A stretch of 64,000 nucleotides of DNA, taken from NCBI RefSeq assembly GCF_000830005.1, contig NZ_CP010407.1, positions 8,320,001 to 8,384,000 on the forward strand, read 5' to 3'. This stretch comes from Streptomyces vietnamensis (GTDB taxonomy: Bacteria; Actinomycetota; Actinomycetes; Streptomycetales; Streptomycetaceae). Position 1 is the first letter of the stretch. Each line of letters starts with the position of its first letter. Under the pieces are notes generated by a model. That model saw only the letters and a list, made by a program, of their open reading frames with translations. It made no database searches and had not been told where the DNA came from. Shown here in pieces: positions 49,584 through 58,374 of this stretch. Both the position numbers and the translations under genes were made by a program.

Positions 49584-50036
49584 ATGAGCGGAATTGAACT
49601 CAGCAGCACCGCGTTCGACGACAGAACGGTGATCCCCCGTCGCCACAGCGGGGAAGGAGAGAACATTTCACCGCCCCTGACCTGGTCGGGGGTGCCCCGG
49701 GAGGCCACGGAGCTGGTGCTCCTGTGCGAGGACCCGGATGCGCCGGGGACGACGTTCCTGCACTGGCTGGTGACCGGCATCGATCCGGGGACCGCCGGCG
49801 TGACGGAGGGCCAGAAACCCCAGGGCGGACTGCCGTGGCCCAACGGATTCGGGCGCGTCGGCTGGGGAGGGCCGATGCCCCCGCCGGGGCACGGGCAGCA
49901 CCGCTACTTCTTCCGTCTGTATGCCCTGTCCGAGCCGCTGCCGCTGCACGGTCACCCAGGCGCCGAGGACGTGCACCGTGCCTTGAAGGGCAGGGAGCTG
50001 GCTTCGGGCACCCTGGTCGGGACCTATCAGCGCTGA
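49584..50036 (+). CDS. YbhB/YbcL-type PEBP (Raf kinase inhibitor-like) protein
   Basis: 150 residues: PPLTWSGVPREATELVLLCEDPDAPG with the ligand-site Asp and Pro, FLHWLVTGI and GQHRYFFRLYALSEPL. Bacterial PEBPs bind anions in a small pocket and have no settled function. It is divergent from the THEP1 gene. ATG 49584 follows GGGG; ATG 49572 is also in frame. Confidence 0.88.
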   Translation: MSGIELSSTAFDDRTVIPRRHSGEGENISPPLTWSGVPREATELVLLCEDPDAPGTTFLHWLVTGIDPGTAGVTEGQKPQGGLPWPNGFGRVGWGGPMPPPGHGQHRYFFRLYALSEPLPLHGHPGAEDVHRALKGRELASGTLVGTYQR

Positions 50037-50333
50037 ACGTGGCATCGCCGATCGGCCGGATGAGCCGGTCACCGGCGCGGAGCTGTTCCCGGGGCCTGCG
50101 GGAACGAGGCGCGGCCGTAAGCGGCACGGCGTGACATCCGAGGATCCTGTTGCCGAGTACGCCCTCGGTCTTGCCGACGTCCTGTCCGGCCGGCCGTGGG
50201 CGGGCCCCGTCGAGCAGGTCGTGCAGAAGCTCGACGCCGACGACGCGCATGGCCGAGCGCCGAGACCATCATCGCGATCAGAAAGGGCTGGGTGCTCATC
50301 TGCCGGGGGAGTGGAACGGGCAGCGTGCCGGTG
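50037..50333. other. Interval between PEBP and Vms1-like genes
   Basis: A GTG at 50131 opens a frame beginning TSEDPVAEYALGLADVL that looks coding for about 40 residues and then runs antisense into the Vms1-like gene. It may be a truncated gene, but nothing can be named. Confidence 0.3.
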
Positions 50334-51431
50334 TCAGGAGGGGGTCCCAAGGTCGGTGTACCGCAGCAGGGCGCCCACGCCCTCGTACAGTCCCAGCTCG
50401 CTCTCCGGTACGACCACCAGTTCGGCACCAGTGCCGACGACGGCCCTGACAAGGGCCTCGTCGGCGCGCTCCTCACGCGGGGCCCGCACGCCGAAGGACA
50501 TCAGCTCCGCCTCGCTCAGGGCGAGCTGAGTGGGCTGCGAGCCTGCCCAGAGCAGCAGCGACGACGCGGGTGGGCGGTTCAGCAACAGTGCCGCCACCTG
50601 GCCGCGCTGGAGAGCGGCCACAGTGGCGGCCAGCCCTTCCGCCATGGGTCCGTCCAGGGCACGCCGGCCGATGAAGACGTCCACGAGTTCCCGGTCGTGC
50701 GCGGCCATGCGCCCGCGGAAGACGCCGTCGAGCTGGGGCTCAAGGAGGGCGCGTCGGGTGTCGGTGGGAGTCCGGCCGCCCACGCGTACGACCTTGTCCC
50801 GAAGGGTGTGCGGCAGGCGGCGGATCAGTACGTTGCACGCCCACTCGTCGCCGCCGACGACGACGGCGTCGGCATGGGCGCGCCGCGCCCGTTCGTCCAG
50901 CCGATGGCCGAGCCGGAGGGCGGTGCGGTGCCAGGTCGCCACCGAGACCCTGCGGTGCAGCCGCTCACCCGGGGCGACGGTGGACGTGGGCCAGGTGCCG
51001 GTCTCCGCCTCCAGCGTCACCCACCCGCGGGCTTCGGCGGTCGGCAGGCCGCCGTAGTGGACGACCACGGCCATGTAGGGGATCTCCGGAACGTGCTGGG
51101 TGACGAGGGGCATCGCGTCCGGCAGGGTGCTGTAGCGCGCGGAGTCGTGCTCGGGCGGCCAGGGCAGCTCCCCGTTCAGCACGAGCGTGCCGTGTGCGGC
51201 GAAGAGGGTCTGCCCGTGCACCCCGGGCACCTCGGTGTCGGTGCCGACCACCTTCTCCAGCACGTTCAGCAGCCCCTGATCCGCGCCCTGACGGGACAGG
51301 CTCTCGCGCAGCTGCCGCCAGCGAAGCGCGATCGCCCGCTCGGGATCCTCTGTGTTCCGGGAGGTATCCAGGTACACGGAGGCGTACGGACCCGGCTCCG
51401 CGTAGAGGGGCTCAAGGAACGACAACCTCAT
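50334..51431 (-). CDS. Vms1/Ankzf1-type (bacterial eRF1-like) protein
   Basis: 365 residues resembling the mycobacterial Rv2629 group: LYAEPGPYASVYLDTSRNTED at the N-terminus, VVVHYGGLPTAEARGWVTLE, VVVGGDEWACNVLIRRLP, and an eRF1 domain-3-like end with ADEALVRAVVGTGAELVVVPESE. These bacterial eRF1-related proteins are proposed to act on ribosome-bound nascent chains, mostly without direct evidence. ATG 51431 with GAGGAG 6 nt upstream is preferred to an ATG at 51482. Confidence 0.78.
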   Translation of the reverse strand: MRLSFLEPLYAEPGPYASVYLDTSRNTEDPERAIALRWRQLRESLSRQGADQGLLNVLEKVVGTDTEVPGVHGQTLFAAHGTLVLNGELPWPPEHDSARYSTLPDAMPLVTQHVPEIPYMAVVVHYGGLPTAEARGWVTLEAETGTWPTSTVAPGERLHRRVSVATWHRTALRLGHRLDERARRAHADAVVVGGDEWACNVLIRRLPHTLRDKVVRVGGRTPTDTRRALLEPQLDGVFRGRMAAHDRELVDVFIGRRALDGPMAEGLAATVAALQRGQVAALLLNRPPASSLLLWAGSQPTQLALSEAELMSFGVRAPREERADEALVRAVVGTGAELVVVPESELGLYEGVGALLRYTDLGTPS

Positions 51432-51639
51432 CGCCACTCCTCGTCGATGGTGCCGATGGTCTCCCCACATTCGATGATGCATGCCCCCGAGGGTGACGGA
51501 GCCCGACGAGCGCAGAAGAGCGGTGGCGGCACAGCGGCCGACGATCTCCTCTTCCCGGCCCTTGGCACGTGCGGGAGCGGGTGGCGCCCGGCGTCAGGGG
51601 GGCCGGGGCGTGCAGAACTCGGCCGAGACGACCTTCTTG

Positions 51640-52065
51640 CCGCCGCCCCCGCCTACTGCGGCTCCTTCGCCTCTCTCAACCTCTTCGGAGGACGCGAGAG
51701 GACGCGCCACGGCTCACCGGCGCCATCGGGGAAGGCGCCGGCCCCCTGATGGTTCGGCCAGTCCTCCCTCGCCGCGTACGCGCTCGTCCCGGCCCGCAAC
51801 GCCGTCCGGGGCGGCCCCGCTCATCAACAACGCGCTCCAAACACTGTGCCCCACCGGAACCCCCGGCTTCGTGGCACGCCTGCGCACCCCGCTGCCGCTC
51901 GGACCGGGCACGCTCGACCGGGGCCGCAGCCTCCGCCACATCTGAGAAGGCGACGCGGTACCCGGACCGCTGGTACCCCGGCTGACCGGCCTGTGGCGGG
52001 CCGGACGGTTCCCCTTCGACCGGCTGATCCGCGCCTACCCGCCGGCCGACCGTAACCGTGCTGGG
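51640..52065 (+). pseudogene. Zinc-dependent alcohol dehydrogenase pseudogene with internal deletion
   Basis: Scraps in more than one frame match aryl-alcohol-type dehydrogenases in order: APAYCGSFASLNLFGGRE, then FGQSSLAAYALVPARNAV, then directly LINNALQTLCPTGTPGFVA and RGRSLRHI, a TGA, then EGDAVPGPLVPRLTGLWRAG and RFPFDRLIRAYPP. The whole Rossmann core (about 100 residues) between RNAV and the substrate-domain return is missing, with frameshifts and a stop. Confidence 0.65.
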
Positions 52066-52144
52066 GAGAGCCGTGACGGTGAGGCGGTCGCCGTCAGCCG
52101 GAAGGAGTGGGTTCGCAGACAATCGGTCCGGTGCCTCCTCGCGG

Positions 52145-53983
52145 TCACCCCTGACCGTGCCGTGCGATCACGACGGGTTCCTCGATGAGCCGTACGGTCG
52201 GCGCCGGCTCGGGTACCGGCCGCTTCCACACGCCCTCTGCGTCCGCGACCTCGTCGATCTTCCAGTTCCGGCAGGTCCCGTCGAGTGCCAGCGGGTAGAG
52301 GGTGAGCGTGCCGTCCTGTGCGAGGTGCATCCGGAGGAAGCCCTTGTGGTCGTCGATGGACTGCCCGGACATCTGCCAGTCGGCGACCAGGCCCCGGTTC
52401 GTCCACAGCACCCACAGGGCGAAGAGCTGGGAGCCGAGGGAAGCGCCCATCACCGCGGCGACGACCAGCAGGATCGCCAGGAACGCGAAGCCGTTCCAGG
52501 AGGACGGGACCGAGCGGGCGATGGCGACGGTGACGGTCAGCGACGCGGCGGCGACCGCCGCCTGGAACAGCACGGCCACGACCGGACCGGACGGCGCCCT
52601 GGGGCGCCGTTCGCGCAGCAGCCCACTCCACCAGCCGATCACGAAGGGCAGGACGAAGAGGACGGCACTCGTGCAGAGCAGGCCGAGCACATCGTCGACG
52701 CCGGCGCTCCGCAAGGCCCCGACGGGATTGTGCCGGCCTTCGGCCAGCGCGAACGCGCCGCTCATGATCAGGACGAGCACCATCTGTACCGCCCCGGCCA
52801 GGACGGCGAATCCGGGGTTGCGCCGAGGGAGCCAGTACCGCGACCACGGCTCGGCGATGGCGCGGGCGAGCGAGCGGGACTCCGCCGCGTCCGGGTACGT
52901 GTGCTGGGCGAGGGCGAGCGCAGTCGGCGGCTGGTCCTTCTTCTGCATGCGCGAGGCGGCCGGCGGCAGGAGCAGGGCCTTCGGGAGCCTGTGGGTGGAC
53001 GAGAGGTACGCCCCGCCGAGGCCGCACGTCACCATCTGGCGCCGCCGGGGGTCCGGGGGCAGGGCGTCGCCGGCCCCGGCCCGGTCGTCGGGCAGCCGCT
53101 CCGCGTAGCGGGCGTAGTGGTGCTTGTCGCCGGTCAGCCACAACCGGATCGAGGCGCCCGTCTCCTCGCGCTTCCGGGTCGTCCGGTCGAAGCGGGACCG
53201 CACGATGTTGCGGTCGAACCAGTGCAGGGAGTTGAAGGCGTCGGGCCTCTCGTCGCTCCTCACCCAGGTGGGCTCGGCCGAGCAGACGATCACGCTGTCA
53301 CCCGGACGCAGCCGCGGCGAGAGGTGGGTCTCGAAGTAGCGCCGCTGCGGATCGTCGAAGTAGGTGCCGAGCTGGCTGTCCAGACCGACGAGCCACCAGT
53401 GCTGCGGCAGTTCCACGGCGAAGTAACTCCGGGTCTGCCGGGTCTGCCAGCCGCCGATCGCGCTTTCCTGGGCGAACATCCGTAGGAACGCGGTGAGTCC
53501 GTCGTACCAGTCGTGGTTGCCCGGCAGCGCGACCATGAGCGGCTCGTCCGGCGCCGACGGGAGCGCCGCGCGGTAGGGCCCTTTCATCCGGTCCTCGTAC
53601 CCGGTCGCCGACGCCACCGGGTACACCTGGTCCCCGCCGAGGACGAGCAGCGCGCCACGGGGGAGTGGGTCGGCCCCGTCGACGGCGAGTCGGTCCGCCC
53701 CCAGGACGGATGCCACCGAGGCCGTCGCCTCGAATCCGTCGCCGAGGTCCGCGACGAAATCGATCCAGATCTCCTCGGCGCCGGGATCCGCCAACGGCGC
53801 CCGCAGGAGACCGGCCTTCAGGGCGCCCTGGATCTCTCGCTTGTCCGAGTAGTCGGCGAAGACGGCGGCCAGCAGGACCTTGACCGCCGTACGCGCCAGC
53901 TCCTTCGGCGCGAGCCAGCGGACCTGCTCCTGAGGAGTGAATCGGAGCGCCTCCGCGTGTCTGCGCAGTTCATGGAAGTCCAT
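52145..53983 (-). CDS. Membrane-anchored metallophosphoesterase
   Basis: 612 residues. The N-terminal two-thirds has the calcineurin-like metal motifs: DFVADLGDGF, LVLGGDQVYP, ALPGNHDWYDG and WLTGDKHHYARY. Four hydrophobic segments follow (about residues 390-515), then a hydrophilic C-terminal domain (WQMSGQSIDDHKGFLRMHL). GAGGAGG lies 7 nt before the ATG. It is the last gene of a cluster with a patatin-like lipase and a GMC oxidoreductase; 16 bp separate it from the lipase gene. The substrate is unknown. Confidence 0.87.
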   Translation of the reverse strand: MDFHELRRHAEALRFTPQEQVRWLAPKELARTAVKVLLAAVFADYSDKREIQGALKAGLLRAPLADPGAEEIWIDFVADLGDGFEATASVASVLGADRLAVDGADPLPRGALLVLGGDQVYPVASATGYEDRMKGPYRAALPSAPDEPLMVALPGNHDWYDGLTAFLRMFAQESAIGGWQTRQTRSYFAVELPQHWWLVGLDSQLGTYFDDPQRRYFETHLSPRLRPGDSVIVCSAEPTWVRSDERPDAFNSLHWFDRNIVRSRFDRTTRKREETGASIRLWLTGDKHHYARYAERLPDDRAGAGDALPPDPRRRQMVTCGLGGAYLSSTHRLPKALLLPPAASRMQKKDQPPTALALAQHTYPDAAESRSLARAIAEPWSRYWLPRRNPGFAVLAGAVQMVLVLIMSGAFALAEGRHNPVGALRSAGVDDVLGLLCTSAVLFVLPFVIGWWSGLLRERRPRAPSGPVVAVLFQAAVAAASLTVTVAIARSVPSSWNGFAFLAILLVVAAVMGASLGSQLFALWVLWTNRGLVADWQMSGQSIDDHKGFLRMHLAQDGTLTLYPLALDGTCRNWKIDEVADAEGVWKRPVPEPAPTVRLIEEPVVIARHGQG

Positions 53984-53999
53984 GTCGACTCCTCCTCGG

Positions 54000-55547
54000 T
54001 CACAGCGGGGACCAGGGCAGGACGTTCTGCGCGTACACGTCCCACAGCTTGCCGAGGAAGAACTGACCGAACCGTCCCAGGGCGGTCACCCTGCCGGGCA
54101 GCGTCGGCGCTTCGACCCGGAAGGTGGTGAGTTGCTTCAGGAAGTCGGTGGGGCGGATGTGAACGGTTCCCGAGGCCACCGACTCGGCTCCGGACTCCTC
54201 GCCGGCAGCGACGTGACCACGGAGGATGTGCGTGTACAGGACGGACGTGTCCTTCCAGATCCCCCGACGGGAGTCCTCGCTGACCTCCTTGTACCCGCTG
54301 AGGGTGAGCCGGTGACCGGCCCGGTCGGTGAAGAACAGGCGGTAGCGCATCCGCAGGTGCTCCGGGTCGGAGTGCTCCACGAACAGCTGGAAGGTTCCGC
54401 GTTCGACCGGCAGGCGCCCGCCCAGCTCTTGGCAGAGGATCTCTCCGCGCAGCTCGGCCTCGTGCTCCGGGTCGGCGAGGAAGCGGTCCATTCCCCGGAT
54501 GTCCACGGTCACGTGCAAGGTGATGTCAGCGGCGGCTCCGCCCGCCGACGAGGCCGCCTTCCGGGGGTCGTCCTCCCCGAAGACGACACGGCCGACCATG
54601 CGCTCGGTGAAGCGCAGGCGGGTCGGGTCGTCGGGGCGGTCCGGAGGCTCGCCGGGCTTGCAGGGGATCCCGTGGTCCGTGCACCAGCGGCGCGCGTGCT
54701 GGACTCCGAGTTCCACGGCCTGGGCGAATCGGTCCCGGCTGAAGTTGATGAGGTAGTTCAGGGGGACCTCGCCGTCCAGCAGCCGGACTTCGATCGGGCG
54801 CCCGAACTCTCCCTCCTCCCCGTCGCGGATGGCGGCGTTGCTGGCCTCGATCCGGCGCAGCCATTCCTGGAGCCGGCCGTTGGCCGTCGTCTCGATGATG
54901 TGGAAGTAGTTGGCCACGAAGCCGTTGCGCCAGCGGTGCCTTCGGCTGACCGTCCAGATGATCCACAGTTCGTCGCAGCCCCGCCGGATCGCCTCCTCGA
55001 CGTTCGCGTCGGTCAGATAGACCGGGTCGATGTACGTCTGCCCGTCGATGACGACCGGAGGGAACCACATGGGAAGCGCCACCCCGGCACAGAGCCGGTC
55101 CTCGTCCATGCGGTCGGCGGTCACCGGCTCCAGTTCGTTGGCACTGAAGTTGTAGAGGTTGAAGGTGGCTTCACGGTCGGTGGCCCGGATCCGCTCCCAG
55201 TCGAGACCCCAGTCCGGGAAGACGTGACGCCGGTAGCCGTCCAGGGTGAAGAGGGAACGGGCGTAGGGCCCCTTCGGCAGTTCGCGCCAGTTCGGGCTGA
55301 CGCCTTTCAGCGGAGAGAGCGTGCGCCAGTTGTCGGCGATCTCGCGCCCGGACATCCCCTGGCAGTACATCGCGAGGTTGAACACGCCTCCGCTGGCGCC
55401 GTCGGAGTGGTCGAACGTCAGCTCGGCCTCGTCGAGCAGGACCTGGAGGACGCCGGCCTGGTAGGCCACCTTCAGCCCGCCGCCGGCGAGGAGGAGGGAT
55501 CTGCGCGGGGATCCGCCGTGGGGCGTGGTGCCCGGTCCGGTCGTCAT
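54000..55547 (-). CDS. Patatin-like phospholipase
   Basis: 515 residues: the glycine-rich oxyanion motif LLLAGGGLKVAYQAGVLQ (16-33) and the nucleophile Ser in SDGASGGVFNLAMY. The expected DG(G/A) catalytic Asp motif reads YIDPVYLTDANVEEA, so the Asp is kept in an altered setting. A roughly 200-residue C-terminal extension is unlike plain patatins. The ATG overlaps the stop of the GMC gene (ATGA), so the two are coupled. Lipid acyl hydrolysis is the family role; the substrate is unknown. Confidence 0.87.
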   Translation of the reverse strand: MTTGPGTTPHGGSPRRSLLLAGGGLKVAYQAGVLQVLLDEAELTFDHSDGASGGVFNLAMYCQGMSGREIADNWRTLSPLKGVSPNWRELPKGPYARSLFTLDGYRRHVFPDWGLDWERIRATDREATFNLYNFSANELEPVTADRMDEDRLCAGVALPMWFPPVVIDGQTYIDPVYLTDANVEEAIRRGCDELWIIWTVSRRHRWRNGFVANYFHIIETTANGRLQEWLRRIEASNAAIRDGEEGEFGRPIEVRLLDGEVPLNYLINFSRDRFAQAVELGVQHARRWCTDHGIPCKPGEPPDRPDDPTRLRFTERMVGRVVFGEDDPRKAASSAGGAAADITLHVTVDIRGMDRFLADPEHEAELRGEILCQELGGRLPVERGTFQLFVEHSDPEHLRMRYRLFFTDRAGHRLTLSGYKEVSEDSRRGIWKDTSVLYTHILRGHVAAGEESGAESVASGTVHIRPTDFLKQLTTFRVEAPTLPGRVTALGRFGQFFLGKLWDVYAQNVLPWSPL

Positions 55548-57232
55548 GAGGGGTCCTCGGAGTTCTGCCGGTGGTCCTCGATGATGCGGGTGGCCGACCG
55601 GTCGGCGAGCGCTGCGATGGTGAGCGACGGGTTCGGGCCGACGGGGCCGGGCAGCACCGAGCCGTCGGCGATCGACAGTCCCGGGTAGCCGTACACGCGG
55701 CCGAAGGGGTCCACGACGCCTTCCCGTGCGCTGCTCCCCATCGGAGCGCCGCCCACGGGATGCACGGTGATGAGGCGGTTGAGCAGCCACAGGGGATTCG
55801 CCGCGTAGCGTCCGCCGAGACTGCGGGACACTCGCTCCATGGTCTCGTTCATCTGCTCGAAGTACCGATCGGACGCGGCCGGTTTCCAGTCGAGGTCCAG
55901 ATTCCCGTCCCGGAGGAACATCCGGCCGTCGGGCACGTCCCTTCCCATGCCGAGCAGCGGCAGGGACGTCGCGGTGAACAGCCCCTTGCCCAGGGCGTCA
56001 CCGAGCTGTCGTCCCACACGGCTTCGTGCGGTCCCGGTCAGCCGCGACCACCCTCGGCGCAGCAGGAACCTCGCGACCCTGTCGGACATCGTGAGGACAT
56101 TGTCCTCGACGAGCCAGTTGAGGAATTCCGGGTACCCGGCGTCCTCGATGTAGAACCCCCGGTCCCTCTCGCCGCTCCCCTTGCGGTCCACCCGCATCGC
56201 ACTCGTGATGACCGGCCCGAAACTCGGCTCCATCAGGCGCGGCACGGTCTCCCCGGGCCGGTCCCGACGCCGCTCCTTGGCCTTGAACACCAGCCCGAGG
56301 AAGTCCCCGTTCCCGGAGAAACGCGTTCCAAGGGCCGGGCTGAGCGTGGGGAAGGCGCTGCGGTTCCGCAACAGCAGATAGGTCGTGCCGAGCGTGCCGG
56401 CGGAGAGGATCAGCCGCCTGGCCCTGACGGTTCGCCGTACGGGAGGGGCCGACGGATCCTCGTCCCCGGCGGCGCGGTGCTCGATGTACGAGACCTGGAA
56501 GCCCTCTCGGACCGGTTCGAACGAGCGGACCTCGCAGAGGGTCCGGATGTCCGCCCCGAGCCGGTGCGCTGCGCTGAGGTAGGTGAAGTCCAGACTGTTC
56601 TTGCTGCCGAGGTTGCAGCCCAGGTCGCATTCGCCGACGAGCCTGCACGCATAGCGCGGGCTGTGGTGCAGATTGTCCTCGCCGCCGGCGAGGGGGGCGC
56701 CGGGCACCGGAGGGTCTCCGAAGGAGACGGCCAGCAGCGGAAGTTCCCACGGAAGCCCCAGCCGCTCGGCAGCCTGGCGCATGGCGAGGGTCTTGGGCGT
56801 GCTCCGATAGGGCTCCACGTCGAAGGGGTATCTCCGCGCGCCCAGCATGGTCTCGACCGACTGGTAGTGCGGATCGAGGTCCTCACGGGTGACGGGCCAG
56901 TTCTCGTAGCCGCCATCGAAGGACTCGTGCACGAACCAGCTTTCCGGCTTGCGGATCAGCACGTTCGCGTAGATCAACGACCCCCCGCCCAGCCCGCTGG
57001 ACACGAGCGCGTCCATCCCTGAGAAGCTCCACATGTCGTACATCCCGTACAACCGGGAATCCGGGTCCCAGAAGTTCTTGGCCGTCTCGTGGGGGCTGCG
57101 GGGGAAGGACCCGGGCGGGAACGGCTTCCCTCTTTCGAGGACGCATACACGGAGGTCGGCGTCGGCCAGGCGATACGCCGTCACGGACCCGCCGAAACCC
57201 GACCCGACGACGACGGCATCGAAAACGTCCAC
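55544..57232 (-). CDS. GMC oxidoreductase, cholesterol-oxidase-like
   Basis: 562 residues: FAD motif DAVVVGSGFGGSVTAYRLA at the N-terminus, VLERGKPFPPGSFPRSPHE, SSGLGGGSLIYANVL, cysteines in SPRYACRLVGECDLGCNLGS, and the active-site end VHPVGGAPMGSS followed by IADGSVLPGPVGPNPSLTIA. It resembles the ChoD group of Mycobacterium and Streptomyces. A GTG at 57232 with AGAGGTGG 5 nt upstream is chosen; an ATG at 57322 is in frame. It is the first gene of the three-gene leftward cluster. A sterol substrate is not proven. Confidence 0.86.
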   Translation of the reverse strand: MDVFDAVVVGSGFGGSVTAYRLADADLRVCVLERGKPFPPGSFPRSPHETAKNFWDPDSRLYGMYDMWSFSGMDALVSSGLGGGSLIYANVLIRKPESWFVHESFDGGYENWPVTREDLDPHYQSVETMLGARRYPFDVEPYRSTPKTLAMRQAAERLGLPWELPLLAVSFGDPPVPGAPLAGGEDNLHHSPRYACRLVGECDLGCNLGSKNSLDFTYLSAAHRLGADIRTLCEVRSFEPVREGFQVSYIEHRAAGDEDPSAPPVRRTVRARRLILSAGTLGTTYLLLRNRSAFPTLSPALGTRFSGNGDFLGLVFKAKERRRDRPGETVPRLMEPSFGPVITSAMRVDRKGSGERDRGFYIEDAGYPEFLNWLVEDNVLTMSDRVARFLLRRGWSRLTGTARSRVGRQLGDALGKGLFTATSLPLLGMGRDVPDGRMFLRDGNLDLDWKPAASDRYFEQMNETMERVSRSLGGRYAANPLWLLNRLITVHPVGGAPMGSSAREGVVDPFGRVYGYPGLSIADGSVLPGPVGPNPSLTIAALADRSATRIIEDHRQNSEDPS

Positions 57233-57515
57233 GCTCGCCACCTCTGGAAGCCGGAGCCGGAACAGCTGCCTTGACTCCCCCGTCTGCGGCTGCCGCACGC
57301 ACGACCTCTCTCCATGGTTCACCCGCGTGCGGTGAATCGCATGTCGAAGTCGGGCGGAGGCCAGGTGTACGTCGTGGACTCAGCCCTGGCACAGGGCGTC
57401 GAGGCCGAAGGCGTCGACGTGCTCCCCGAGCCGGACGGTCCGAAGAGGGCGGCCTGGTGTATTGATCACGAGCGTTGTCAACGCTGACTGGTCTTGATCA
57501 TGGCGAAGACCTCCG
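57233..57515. other. Interval between the GMC gene and an IS481 remnant
   Basis: Presumably holds the promoter of the leftward cluster. No gene is recognised; short frames here lack family resemblance. Confidence 0.4.
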
Positions 57516-57812
57516 GTGCGGTGGAGGTGTCTGGGCTCCACACCGCACACGGAGGTCTTCGTCTCCCACCGTGATGCCCGGCTGACCGTTCACGGCAGGC
57601 GGATCCTGGTCGAACGCGTCCTGTCCGACAACGGCTCCTGCTACAGGTCCAAGCTCTTCACCCAGAGCCTCACCGCGGCCGGCATCGCGCACCACGAGCG
57701 GACAGCTGCTCTGTCGGATTTCCTCCACACCTACCACCACCGCTGCCACACCGCACTCGGCGGGCACCCGCCCATCAACTGCGTCAACAACGCTGCGGGT
57801 CAATACACCTAG
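57516..57812 (+). pseudogene. IS481-family transposase remnant with two internal deletions
   Basis: A 98-residue frame that is a collage of an IS481 transposase. VSHRDARLTVHGRRILVERV is the family N-terminus; it joins directly to LSDNGSCYRSKLFTQSLTAA from the DDE core, then GIAHHERTAALSD, then FLHTYHHRCHTALGGHPP and NNAAGQYT, the family C-terminus. The helix-turn-helix, first catalytic Asp, and the segment with the catalytic Glu are missing, yet the frame stays open. Its stop shares CTAG with the stop of the facing serine hydrolase remnant. Confidence 0.8.
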
Positions 57813-58248
57813 CCGCGGAGGTGCGTGCCGATCTTCAGGAACGCCTGGACCAGGGGGACCTGGGGGACGACCGGGGAGACGATCTGGGAGGCGTAGTGGA
57901 CGATCACCAGGTCGAGCGCGGGGGAGACGAAGAGGCGCTGGCCGTGGATGCCGCTGGCCATGAAGGAGCCGTAGGGATCGTTGGGGATCCACCGGGGGTC
58001 GTGGTACGAGAGCGTGGCGGGCGCCTCGGGGGGGGCGGGGAAGCGGACGCGGCGGGGGTATCCGTCAGGAACACCGGAGACGACGGTTTCCGGGACGATC
58101 TGGCAGTCGCCGGTTGCGCCGCCGCAGCGGATCATCTCGCCGAGCCGGGCCAGGTCGCGGGCGGTGGCGCTGAATCCGCCGCAAGCGGCCTCGGTGCCTT
58201 CCGCGTCCAGGAGGTAGTACGCGTCCTCCTCCGCGCCGATGCGGAGTC
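57809..58248 (-). pseudogene. C-terminal remnant of a beta-lactamase-fold serine hydrolase
   Basis: The reverse frame reads RIGAEEDAYYLLDAEGTEAA, CGGFSATARDLARLGEM, then WIPNDPYGSFMASGIHGQ, and ends FLKIGTHLRG. These match the last third of class-C-like serine hydrolases (EstB/6-aminohexanoate-dimer hydrolase type), including the HG motif region. The catalytic SxxK and YxN regions are missing, since homology stops near 58248. Confidence 0.7.
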
Positions 58249-58374
58249 TGGCTCAACTTCCGTGATTGGTGACATTCCGTCACAGCTGCCGGGCGGATAA
58301 GAAGCGTGGAGCTTGGCAGTGGTGGGTGTCATATCGGCTGTAGCTGGCTGGAAAGTGCAGAGATGGGAGGGCGG

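Noticed and set aside
52058..53485. 475-residue forward frame opposite the metallophosphoesterase
   Set aside because: Antisense shadow; the reverse frame has all phosphoesterase motifs and membrane segments.
53937..57022. Two long forward frames (583 and 483 residues) opposite the lipase and GMC genes
   Set aside because: Antisense shadows rich in Val, Gly and Asp; the reverse frames carry the patatin and GMC motifs and overlapping starts.
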